Positions 9,898-19,600 of a stretch of 25,656 nucleotides of DNA are shown piece by piece. The notes under the pieces are model-generated. The model was not told the origin of the DNA, made no database searches, and was given only the letters and a program-made list of their open reading frames with translations. Within the stretch, counting starts at the first letter, position 1. The number at the start of each line of letters is the position of its first letter. Position numbers and translations under genes: made by a program. This stretch comes from Tulasnella sp. 424 (Eukaryota; Basidiomycota; Agaricomycetes; Cantharellales; Tulasnellaceae): positions 1-25,656 of the forward strand of contig WSUB01000314.1 of the NCBI GenBank assembly GCA_019633425.1, in the 5' to 3' direction.

Positions 9898-10422
9898 TCA
9901 ATCCGGCTGCCCATTCGTTTTTCCGAATACGTCTGCAGGTGCGTCTAGACAGTTTTGTGAACAATAAACATCGTCGAACGTCATTCTTCGAGTTCTCCAG
10001 TCTACTTGAGGGTTATGTCGGTACAGCCAAGGGGCGCCTAGGATTATGGGATGTTTTCCAATATTGGCGACATCCAGTGTTAACTTCTCCGTGTGTGGCC
10101 CAATCTGTAGTTCTGCTTGTACTTCTCGATCGATCCTTCCCAATGGACGTCCGTCAATCGCGACTGGTTGCAAAGGGAATTCTTTAGGTTTGGTGGGGAT
10201 TTGATTTTCCTCGACGAATTGGTTGCTAATAAACTCCGAGGTGGCTCCTGAGTCGATCATTGCTGTGGGGAATGCTGTGACTTGTTCCGTCGTCATTCTT
10301 GCGGGTACGATCAAGTGTGATGTAGGGTGCATGTTCATACGATTCTCATAGTTCATATTTATCACATGATCAGTACCTAGTAGATGACGAAGAACGGGAG
10401 CGCGGGATGGCACAGTCATCAC
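9898..10422 (-). pseudogene. pol: pol, aspartic protease region ending at TGA
   Basis: The frame opens at 10422 in the -1 frame relative to gag and contains the retropepsin motif MIDSGATSEFI (catalytic Asp at about residue 57 from the first codon). Later elements include HPIILGAPWL, matching the ILG motif near the protease C-terminus. The frame stops at TGA 9900-9898 between GQPD and KPITPIVAG, and the same frame continues into RT, so the stop is probably a CGA to TGA change. Its own ATG at 10419-10417 shares one base with the gag TGA. Confidence 0.9.
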
Positions 10423-11756
10423 ATGCTGGGAAGAAAACCCTGCTGCGCGAGGGGACTGAAAGGATTGTTGGATTGGAGTCTGGGAGTGGGGAATGAGTCA
10501 GGATTTGGGAGTGGGTTTGCCGGGCTGGGACCCATGGTGGCCGCGATCGTAGTGTCGACAACTCCTTGTCGTGGTCTCGGAGGCAACCCGTGATCGCTTG
10601 CTCTATGCCCGGCTAATCCGCAATAGTAGCATCGTCCTTCCGTTCGTCTCTTTGCTTTTTCCTCCACTGACACGGGCCCTCTTTTGTTTGCATCGATGTG
10701 GATTGGGACTGGCTGACTATGTTGAAATGCGTTGGGCGCGATAGGATGGGGTACGATTGGTGCGAACTGTTGTGGCTGTGATTGTGGTGGTGGTTGCGAT
10801 ACGAATGGGTTGTTAGACTGCTGTTGCTGAGGTCGTTGGACTGGACGATGGGGATGGTCATTACTTCGCTCCTGCTTTCGTTCCCAGATCCTTTCATCAA
10901 GACGAATGCTAAGGTTGATGAGGACGTCGAGGCTAGTGGGGATTGGGTGATATACTAGGGCGTCTTTGACTTCTTCCTTGAGTCCTCGTCGGTAGTAATG
11001 AATAAAGGTGCTTTCATCCCAATCGATCTCCATCGTGATCCTCCTAAAATCTGAGGCGTACTGCGTGGCTGGACCCTTCTGTCCTTTGGCGATGAGGGTT
11101 TCTAATTCTCGAATAGCGGCAGCTTCCTTATCTGGGTCACCGAATGCTTTCACGAATTCTTCTTCGAATACATTCCACTTCCTTGATTCTCTCTTCTTCT
11201 GTTTGCCTAAGATGTCTCGAAGGATCGGGCTGGCCCAAGTTTTCGCCGTGTTCGTTAGGTACGAGATAGCGAAGACGATCTTCATTCTTTCATCCTTGAA
11301 TTCGTCGTTTTTGACCAGGAAGTATAATTTGCAATCTTCGATGAATTGGTCGGCTCGTAGTCCTCGTTTCTTTCCGTCATATGTCTCCGGTTCTCGTACT
11401 TTGATCTTTGGCTTTCAATTGGATACTCCCATCGCCTCGAATGCTCTTACTGCTGTTTGCACATCGGGGTCGTTTAGATTTGGTGATGGTGCTCGTTGTA
11501 GTGGCAGTTGTCTTGGTGGCGTCTTTGGAGTTTGGAGAGTAATGCCTTGGATTTCTTCAGTGACCGAGTTGACTGATGGTGCTCTCGAGTTTCGTATTTG
11601 TCCGAAGTTGGTAGTGAATGGAAATCTGGGTACTGGTTGTTGGAAGACGACGGAAGGTTCCAGTGCGAAGGTTTCGGAATTGATCGGGGGCTGCAGTGGG
11701 AGTGGTTCCTGAATAGGCTGCGACGTTTGGTTTCCTTCTCCTTGATGCTGGGACAT
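10419..11756 (-). pseudogene. gag: gag (capsid and zinc-knuckle nucleocapsid) with in-frame TGA
   Basis: The ATG at 11756 opens 113 codons of Pro/Gln-rich sequence. A TGA at 11417-11415 follows GVSN, and the same frame continues with KPKIKVREPETYDGKK for another 331 codons to a TGA at 10421-10419. The second part has the retrotransposon gag fold region (ADQFIEDCKLYF, WNVFEEEFVKAFGD, YASDFRRI). It ends in a zinc knuckle that reads CYYCGLAGHRASDH, so the last Cys of CCHC is replaced by His in this copy. Gag would coat the genomic RNA and build the particle. A slippery heptamer lies 13 bases before the stop. The first TGA fits CGA to TGA. Confidence 0.92.
10434..10440 (-). promoter_or_regulatory. 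Candidate -1 ribosomal frameshift site (GGGTTTT)
   Basis: On the minus strand, in the gag frame, the bases group as G GGT TTT, a perfect X XXY YYZ heptamer. It lies four codons before the gag TGA, and the protease-RT frame is exactly the -1 frame and is open across this point. This is the usual arrangement for making Gag-Pol. I did not identify a downstream pseudoknot. A one-base indel would give the same frame relation. Confidence 0.5.
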
Positions 11757-12129
11757 GGTCGTGCAAGGACGAATAGATCAACGGGGAGGATCTGATAGGC
11801 TAGTCGTAATTGGATTTCGGTGGGTTGAGAAGGTATCACTAGAAGTCTTTCTTCTTGACTGATGCAGGCTTTTGGGAAGATGTCGACGAGTTTCTTGATT
11901 TCGAATTCGAAGCGGGTTGAGATATCAAGGGTGAATTGGACGTTGAATTCTTGTGCAGTTGCTATGAGATTATTGATCCTTGCGAGGGTTCCTGTTCACT
12001 TGGCCTTCTGGTGTTGTCGAGGTGTGTGGGCTTCTTGGATTTCTGGGAATGCTTCTTCGTAATCGATGAGTTCTGCTTGGTACTTGGGCATACAAAAAGC
12101 GAGTCGCCTGTTAAGGGGATTCCGCCTAA
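11757..12129 (-). other. Retrotransposon 5' leader between LTR and gag
   Basis: These 373 bp lie between the 5' LTR and the gag ATG and hold no supportable coding frame. The primer-binding site is at the LTR-proximal end. The rest is presumed untranslated leader and packaging sequence. Confidence 0.6.
12119..12127 (-). promoter_or_regulatory. Candidate self-priming primer-binding site
   Basis: Two bases inside the 5' LTR the minus strand reads AGGCGGAAT. It does not begin with TGG as tRNA-primed sites do. It is exactly complementary to ATTCCGCCT within the same LTR (minus strand, 12243-12235). Tf1/sushi chromoviruses prime by folding the 5' end of their own RNA onto such a site. Confidence 0.5.
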
Positions 12130-12474
12130 TGTCAAGGTCGAGGATAATATCGAGGGTTCAGGCGAGACGCTTTCAATGTCAATGATCAAGAGTCGAGAGG
12201 TAAGAGAGGTGTTGATACTAGAGAAGTAGACAAGAGGCGGAATGAGGAACAAACCTCCTCATTCCGTCGGATTATTATAGTACAAAGAGTGGAGGTAATG
12301 ACTAATGAATGTGTAACGACATGAGGCGCTGACTGATGATGCACGAGGCGACGCATAAGCGGGAAGATGGAACCTGATGGAACTCGATGGAACAGGTGTG
12401 ATAAGATGGTGCAAATCGCGATAAGATAGTAATGAGAACCGTGATAAGATAGTGGTGAGGACGGGGTCATCACA
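12130..12474 (-). repeat. 5' LTR
   Basis: 345 bp; in transcription order it begins TGTGATGACCCC and ends CCTTGACA. It contains a TATA-like box, the predicted transcript start near 12243, and a perfect 10-bp inverted repeat (12238-12247 and 12257-12266). Confidence 0.97.
12272..12279 (-). promoter_or_regulatory. TATA-like box of the retrotransposon promoter
   Basis: The minus strand reads TATAATAA here. Its first T is 36 bases upstream of 12243, the base where the RNA should start if the 9-base self-priming complementarity marks the RNA 5' end. The spacing is what a TATA box would have. Confidence 0.5.
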
Positions 12475-12479
12475 GTTGA

Positions 12480-12860
12480 AAAGTCTTTGAGAGTCCGGGC
12501 AATTCCGCCTGATCGGCACTTCCCTCCTTTGTCCCCTGCTTCATGTCAGGCATGTTGACCACGTGCCTCTAGTTAGGGAAGAACGATAAAGGTACGTCAT
12601 CTCACTGCTTCGGGCATGAAGGTGTTTCCATCCTGACCGCTCTTTGTCGAGATGTGTACATGAGTGACGCGTTTTTGTCCCGCTTTCTTACGTCGGGCAT
12701 CTTGAACATGCACCTCAGGTTGAAGGAGAAACAAAGAACGATAAAGGAACGCTTTCATCTGGTGAGTATCTCACCGCTTTGAGCACGCAGATATGAGGTA
12801 TTTCCATCCTGACCGCTCATTCTCGAGACGCGTACAAGAGCGACGGGTTTTCGTCCTGCC
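12480..12860. repeat. Tandem repeat array, right part (rest of unit 2, unit 3, start of unit 4)
   Basis: Unit 2 continues from 12480 with the GAGAGTCCGGGC core. The TTTGTCCC-like core recurs at about 12528, 12674 and 12848, and AACGATAAAGG recurs at about 12580 and 12738. TTTCCATCCTGACCGCTC occurs twice (about 12627 and 12800). Units are degenerate and of unequal length (about 188, 146 and 174 bp). The array ends in the pyrimidine-rich run before the ATG at 12898, so it may form the promoter region of that frame. Confidence 0.7.
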
Positions 12861-12897
12861 TCCCTCCCCCTTCATCCACCATTGCTCCTCAATTCCA

Positions 12898-13278
12898 ATG
12901 CGCAAGCTCGGCTATACTCTCGTGGCTACTGTCCCCAATGCTTACCCACTTCCGGACAAGGTCGTCGTCGTTCGTTCAGCGCTCGCGTCTTCCCCTCAAA
13001 CTCTGCAAACCATTGACAGGGTCTGCAAACGCTGTCAAGTTAAAGATTCACCAGATACAGGTAGCACTCGCTTTCTAACCATACGCTCTGCTCAGTGCCA
13101 CCGTTGCCGATCCTCAAAGAAATTCCCGCTCTTCCTCTGCGCCTTCATTTTCCAGGTGATCGGAGTACGTCTTGATACCAGCTTTTTCGTTATAAAGCTC
13201 CGCTCACACTGGTGCATAGGTGATTGTCTGTTTGTCTATCTGGAATGCGGCTACACATACCGTTTTGGACTGGTCTAG
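12898..13278 (+). CDS. Possible small gene, function unknown
   Basis: The ATG at 12898 follows a C/T-rich leader typical of fungal 5' ends and opens MRKLGYTLVATVPNAYPLP and a CKRCQ motif. The frame stays open to 13278 without splicing. A 35-nt GT-AG segment (13061-13095) with CTAAC inside could instead be an intron, giving a proline-rich continuation (VPPLPILKEIPALPLRL) and ending soon after. No family is recognised. The start is the most credible part, and the gene as a whole may be a remnant. Confidence 0.3.
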   Translation: MRKLGYTLVATVPNAYPLPDKVVVVRSALASSPQTLQTIDRVCKRCQVKDSPDTGSTRFLTIRSAQCHRCRSSKKFPLFLCAFIFQVIGVRLDTSFFVIKLRSHWCIGDCLFVYLECGYTYRFGLV

Positions 13279-13951
13279 CTTTGGGCGATGGGCCTTGTAC
13301 GTATCGACATTATATGGTTGATCATACAAGCATAATTTTCACAACCTTTGATCCGACTATGAGCTCAGGATATTTCAGCCGTCGTTCGGCATCCGCTTTT
13401 CTCCAGATCGATGGATGATTTTGGTAAGCCGGTGGTCCCAGATGGACGTGTGGAGGACACTCCAGATGCTCATTTATATCTTGATATCGATAGATTCTTT
13501 ACGCGTTCGAAGTCTTTGCTGCAACTACGATCACTGTGCTCAAAGTCTTTGCTGCAATCATAGTCGCTGTTGACCCGTTTTTGATCGTCTTGTGGCTGCT
13601 TGCCTATGCTTGGTTGCGATACCACTGAAAAGAGGCCACCTTAGAACACCCCTTAGAATACCTCTCTCGATATCATAGTCTGTCCTGCATCTGAATTTGA
13701 TTCTCTCTTCCTCTGCTCGATGGTGATTGCGGCACTCCATCTTGTGGTTCGAGTGAATGCAACGAGGGCACAAAACAGGCCTTTGGAATGAGATTCAACG
13801 AAACAAGCTCGAGCCCCTCACAACATCCGGGGACTTAGCCACTTTTTTCATCCCTTCTGGCCATTTCCTATCAACCATCGGAACGCTCGGTGGGAGCAAA
13901 CCCCAGTCAACAAGGACATTCTTCTACCATCACTATACTCATGATTCTATC
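13279..13951. other. Gene-poor stretch with a short direct repeat
   Basis: A 50-codon frame from the ATG at 13412 (MDDFGKPVVPDGRVEDTPDA) is plausible in composition but too short to support. Near 13508-13560 a unit of about 35 bp containing AAGTCTTTGCTGCAA occurs twice in tandem. The remainder up to the coiled-coil gene start is presumably its promoter and 5' leader; no TATA box is evident. Confidence 0.4.
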
Positions 13952-16603
13952 ATGGCCCAACGTACGGATGGGAAGGTCGACCTGACGCCAGTTCATCCTG
14001 TAAGTGGCTGCTACAGGTGGCTGCAGTTCTCTGACATGGCTAGCGTACCATCAGCCTGCAAAACGGATGAAGCGTTCGGCCGACTTTGACGAATCCCAAC
14101 AACTCGAGGCAATTGAGGAAGCTGCGCGTCATATTAGAATGGGGAAAGGTATGCATCCCGATATCTGAGGAAGTATCAAGCCGCTGACTTGGCACAGCTA
14201 TCAAGCAACTGCGGCTTACGCTGGACTATATGAGACAAAACAACAACGACCTTGCTATCAAAACGGGTGGATTGGCTGCCAATCTAAGACACTCTGAGGA
14301 CTCTCTTCAGGCGAAAAATGTAAGTTTCTTCTCTTTGACGGCTTGGGGCTTTGCAGCCTGATCCAAGGACGATGGTTTATAGGAGGCCCTAGCCAACGCC
14401 AATCGTAGTCTAGGGGACAAGGAGGGCATGATACAACATATGCAGGTAGAGCACTAGGCACAAGAAGAATGAAACTGGCATTCACTGACGTCGGATTTAG
14501 GCAGAGGGTAGGAAGCTCTTGCATGAAAATCAAACCATTCGGAAACAACTCGACGAAGCTAGAGAAAAGGGTGCTGCATGTGCGACGGATCTCAACGAAA
14601 CTAGAGAAAAGGGAGCCGGACTTGTGACAGAACTCGAGGTCACCCTTAAGAAGCTAGTACGTCTGAAACCCGTCTTAAAGAGCTGTTGATAATATCTGGG
14701 GCTCAGGAGGCGATGGAAATTACCACAATGAAAGAAGAACGCCCTCCAGCCGGTGTTCAGGTCAGCTCCCAAACTGCGAACCAGCTCCTCTTGGCTTCTC
14801 TGTGAGGACCTCATGGACTTTATCGATGTTGAAGCAGGTTCTTCAAGAGCACATCGACAAGCTTGAGGTCGAACTAAACCGGTCAAGAGAGGAACGGGAC
14901 GGGGCAAGAAAAGACCTAGCGGTGAGCACGTTCGACTGTTTTTCCGACCGTGTTTGCCTACCTTAACGGCCACATAAACACTACGTGGAGATTTCCTTCT
15001 CAATATCACACACTAACGAGCTGTCTATTAGGAAGTAATTGCAGCAGAGGAAGAGCAGAAGAAGCTCTATGAAAACATTAAGCAGCAGGTCAACGATTTA
15101 CGGTCAACACAGGAGGCTGAGCATCAGCGCATGGATGCAGAGGGCATCGAGTATGCAAAGAAGTGCGAATTGGTAAGAGTTTAGCTCCGCCCGTAAGTTG
15201 GCAATCCTCAATGGGCGCCGTTGTGGTTAGGTAACCAAGGAGCTCCAAGCTCAAATAACGGACTTGGAATCGCAAAAGGCAGCTATTGGGCAAGAATCGG
15301 CTTTGGTGCGTCTAGCGACCTCCGAGAGCTTAGGTCTTCATCTAACTTTTTCCAGCTACGTTTCGCTTCCGAAGAACAAAAGACGCTAATCGAGTGCCTC
15401 AAGACCAAAGCCACTTTGCTTCAGGCTAGGAACCAAGAGCTCTCCACTAGAAATGTAGGTCTTGAAGGCGAAGTCATGGCCCTGCAGGAAGCTGTTGACG
15501 TTCGAGAGAGTGAATTTGAACTGGTGGGATTGAATTTTCTGCATCACTTACGGCGACTAAGTTGATCACAACCTCTTACATATGTTCAGCTCAAAGAAGA
15601 AAATCGTGAGCTTACTGTCAAGGTATCCGATCTTCAGAGAGAGGTTGCGTGGTCAAAGGAGGATCATACAACCCTCCACCGTCATTGTGACGACCTCCAG
15701 TCCCAGGTTGCTCAAGAGCGAAACGCAAGAGAAAAGGAGACTACTGAGGTTAGCACCAAGCCTCAGCGTTGGATAATCCAGGAGCACTAATGCATTGTTC
15801 GTTACCATTCAGTTACATGAAGCAAAGTCGCACCTCAGGGCCACGTCAGATGAATTGCATGGGCAGGTTGAGCAGTCTGCTTCAGTATGTTATGTCTGAA
15901 TCTCTTGGCTAACACTTCTGTGAGCTGATGGGCATTTTCGTCTCTATGGCACTCATTTTTCAGAGTCTACAAAAGCATTTAGGTCAAGTTTCGGATCTGG
16001 TCGCGCTGCTCGGATCACGTATTGACGTACGTTCAAGAGCAAACTTGGATTCTTTAACTAATAGCTTTCTCATATTGTTTCAAGTCATACCGGTTACCCA
16101 GCTCTCCTAGCATGGATGAGGAAAAGATCGAGGATTACTTTCGTATTCTTCGACTATTTGTGGAGAACCTCCAGCCCGCTGGTCCTTCACTTGGTTTGCA
16201 GCCCATGAGCCTCGATGCACCTCTTACCAAGCATCCAGCAGCCAGAGATAGTCAGCCCGCTCTGGTCCTGGCAGATTCTTCTCGGTCCCACAACCTGGGT
16301 GATGCTATGGAGACCGACGACTCGGAACCAATGGGAAAGCAAGTCACAACGACAGGTGAGTTGGACCAGGTGTTTTTGTTGACTATAGCTTGGATGACGA
16401 GATTACTACCCTAGCAGGCAGCTCGGAGAAAGCGAAACAGAAGCGCCCAGTCAAAGCAAATGGCGAGGAAAGGGTAAGGAATTGCACTATCTTGATTGGG
16501 AGTGTTATCGACTGTTTGGGCACAGGATGCTTCAGTTGAGGATCTTAAACGTAGCATGAAGGCTGCTCTTGCTCGCTCCCATTTTGCCTTGAAGAAACGT
16601 TGA
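13952..16603 (+). CDS. 16-exon coiled-coil protein, intact, function unknown
   Basis: Exons: 13952-13999, 14055-14148, 14198-14319, 14383-14445, 14501-14656, 14707-14760, 14838-14921, 15032-15172, 15231-15305, 15356-15523, 15590-15748, 15813-15884, 15964-16026, 16085-16355, 16418-16473 and 16526-16603. All introns are GT-AG, 49-110 nt, and every phase fits, giving 567 residues with no stop or frameshift. Residues about 40-430 are a nearly continuous coiled coil rich in Glu, Lys, Gln and Leu (NETREKGAG, EEEQKKLYENIKQQ, EERNAREKE-like runs). An acidic, Pro/Ser-rich region follows (METDDSEP), then a basic tail (RSHFALKKR). No catalytic motif or zinc site is seen. It ends 39 bp before the transposase ATG. 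It could be a DNA-binding or structural accessory protein of the element, or an ordinary host gene; the sequence does not decide. Confidence 0.85.
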
Positions 16604-16642
16604 GAATCCCCTGAGGGGTGTTTGTTGCTGTAATTTTGTAGA

Positions 16643-19600
16643 ATGAATCATTCGAGAATCGCCGTGCCTCGATACCTCCCCTCACCGCCCAACGCAATGC
16701 CCAGCAATGACCCTGTTCCTTGCTCCTGCCCTCTTTGCAATGGTCAGATGATTCGCAGATCAACGCGAGACAGTCATATGATGCTTCAACAAAGCCAGGA
16801 GAGAATCGTCGCAGAAAAACAGGTCATGGGTGCCGTTTTGACCAAGACTGTCCTTGGGGTGCATGAAGCTCCTCACCCGCTGGCAGGTAAGCAAAATCAG
16901 AACAGTCCTACACAGTGTGGGACATCATCTAACTGTTGAATCAGTGTCACCTGTGCAAGGAGACGATTTGAAGAGGCGTTATTTCGCCACATCGCAGCGG
17001 ATGCATCAACTGGCCATCCGATACAACGAACTTAAGGGCCTCTTCCGAAAGCTGCAAACAAAATGACTTCGGTTTCATGCTGCCCCTAACGCAGGAAGTG
17101 TCCTTTCTGAAGCCACCGATCTTTCCATCCATGACAGCGATCCAGACCTCGGCGAATTTCGACTCTTTGAGTTGGACCTGGAGACACTCCATCGTGAGAC
17201 GGAACAACTGGACCTATGCCACCAAAATTTGCAACCAGCAGCGGTAGCTCTTGGAGATGAGGTCGAATCGCTCCGCAAGCAGGTCAAGTCATTGAAGGTG
17301 CAGCAGTGGGAATTTCAGAGGGATGCTGCCGCCAGAGCCATGGCGACAAAAAATTACGTTGACACAGGTAGGTCTAACCTGACAGGCCTGCACACTCTCC
17401 CCAACTCAAAGCTTGTTTGCTCCCAGGCCATTACTTCCAGTGGAAGGAACGTCCATACTATGACATCCATTTGGTCTGCTGCTTCCTCATTGTCACCTAC
17501 AATGTCCTTTTTTACATGACACGTCAAGAATGCAGTCTCCTCCTCTTTGGTCTCGATGTTGTGGTCGCTATGGTCTACGCTGCAACCCACGCCAGTTCAT
17601 CCTCCCAGGTACCACCACTACCCAAGGATCTCGACACAGCTTTGGGGATGTTTGCCTTGGACGCTGAGACTCGGACGTTCGCTATGTGCCCAAAGGAAGG
17701 TTGTTCAAAGCGCTATCCTATCCTTGACGGAGCCTTTGCCGAGACCTGTAGTTGTGGGACGGACCTCGGAGTACCAATCAAGCTTGGGAGCAAGCGAGCA
17801 CGACGCCTGCGGAAGCCGTTCGAAACCCAAGTTCTGGCTGGGTGGATTGGATGGATGCTTTGCCGCCCATCACTGGAGCGAATGATGGAGGATACCGCCC
17901 ATAATGCCACTGTGAAGGAGGAAGCGCGGGATATCTGGGATGGCAAGGGAATACACGAAGCAACGTTCCAAGATGGATATTCGTTCACTGATGGACCCGT
18001 CGAAAAGCTGCGGCTCGCATTTGCTATCGCTATTGATTGGTGGAACGCCTTCCACAGCGGCCCCGGGAAGAAGCAATGGTCCATTGGTGCAATCTATTTA
18101 TTTGTCCTCAACCTTCCTTCCGACATCCGCTATCGACCAGAAAATATATGCCTTATAGGCATAATTCCAGGCCCTCGCAAACCATCACAGCACGAACTTC
18201 ACAACTACCTCCAACCATTGTTTGACGAGCTCAAGGACTTCAACAACGACGGTTTTACATTTTCTAGAACCGTGGAATACACTGATGGACGATTGGCTCT
18301 CGCTCTCCTACTCCTTATCATATGCGACCTTGATGCATGCAGAGCAGTTGCTGGCTTCAGCCCTCACAGCGCGAGCCTCTTCTGTTCGTATTGCTACCTC
18401 AAACTGGACGAAATGGCCAATACCAACCCAGCGACTTGGACTCTTAGGACAGGAGACCGACATAGGGAAGATGGGCTGGCTTGGTTAGCCGAGCCTACCG
18501 AGGCATTGCGGGAAAAGCTCGCGCAAGCGACCGGAGCTCACTACGTTCCCGTAATGGAGGACCTGCCCTACTTTGACCTCGTTCGTGGGACTGTCCCACA
18601 TGTCCCTCATATGATGCTCCTCGGAAACATAGCGCGGCACTTTCGTGTGATGTGGCGAATGGATGTCAATGTTCAGGGAGGTGACGGCACAGGCACGCAT
18701 TTGGTGAAACCCGCCACGGAGGATGAGCTCCGCAACGCACTTGCAATCATCAACACTGGAAAAGATGTCGAGGGTAGGCAGCGCGACGTCTCTTCACTTT
18801 ATGTCCATGTCCTGAAGGCAATCTGCGCCCAACTCGACATCTTTGGTGACGTGGTTGGGAGGAAATATGTGAAGGCCAATCTTCTTGTTGCAATTAGGAA
18901 CTACGTAAGTTAGTTTTGCCCCAAGCTGTTTAGTTGGAATACTAAATCGCCGCACTTAGCAAACCAAGAACGGGCTTCCAAAAGACGATTCTAGTCCGCC
19001 TCCTCCCACTTCCACGCGCCCGAACCAGAAGAAACCCAAAAAGAAATCACCTAACGAAATTCCCTCGCTTGCTTCTGAGCTTGAGACGATATCTCCCCAC
19101 CGATGGGCCGAGCATTTTCGTCACCACAAGCTGTTGCAACTGTGTGTCGAACGCGTACAGCAGCTGATCCAGGCACTGAAGAACTATCCCACTGGACGAA
19201 ACATCGGCTCGCCACATTCCTACAGGTAAGCGGGTGCATCTCCTTTCTTGGTTTGGGGTACAGGCTGAGCCCACTGGCCAGGGGAAAGAATCCGCATTGG
19301 TTCAAAATCACCGGTGTCATACCAAGAGGCCGGTCGGCACGGCGCCAGACGCCGCATCGGTCTCACCGGAAACGATTCAGGAATATGAAAGTATGATCTT
19401 ACATAAGGAGCGTTGGAACTGGTGGACGGTCCGCAAAGAGGTGCTCTATATCATTTGCCTCAAACGCCGACAAGCCAGGGATCCCAAACCAACATGGTCA
19501 TGGAACAAATCTCAACTTGCAGATTTTCTTATGGTGAGTCATCTGCTTAACTCCGTGGAAATTTTTCGCTCATCATCCTGTCACACCACCAAGGATAAGC

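Larger units (their letters stand above)
6462..12474 (-). mobile_element. Full-length Ty3/gypsy chromovirus-type LTR retrotransposon (Tf1/sushi-like)
   Basis: The 6013-bp element lies on the minus strand with 345-bp LTRs (6462-6806 and 12130-12474) that start TG and end CA. It is bounded by the 5-bp duplication GTTGA (6457-6461 and 12475-12479). In transcription order it carries gag with a zinc knuckle, aspartic protease, reverse transcriptase, RNase H, integrase and a C-terminal chromodomain, the Ty3/gypsy chromovirus order. A polypurine tract precedes the 3' LTR. One LTR difference in 345 bp says the insertion is recent. Yet the coding part holds four TGA stops and a frameshift in RT, so this copy cannot make its full polyprotein by normal decoding. 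Confidence 0.97.

Noticed and set aside
16601..16642. Fusion of the coiled-coil gene and the transposase through an intron
   Set aside because: The possible donor near 16600 and acceptor near 16640 give a stop immediately after joining, so two separate frames are the better reading.
2815..17066. TGA read as arginine (recoding) instead of decay
   Set aside because: Neighbouring genes end normally at TGA (for example 16603 and 24477), and no known nuclear code reads TGA as Arg. CpG deamination explains the pattern without a new code.
16978..17094. A 117-nt intron that would remove the TGA at 17064 from the transposase
   Set aside because: The skipped part (RRYFATSQRMHQLAIRYNEL) looks coding, the donor GTTATT is weak, and the branch-like CTAAC is only a few bases from the acceptor. 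The frame is continuous through the TGA on both sides, so a point change is simpler.
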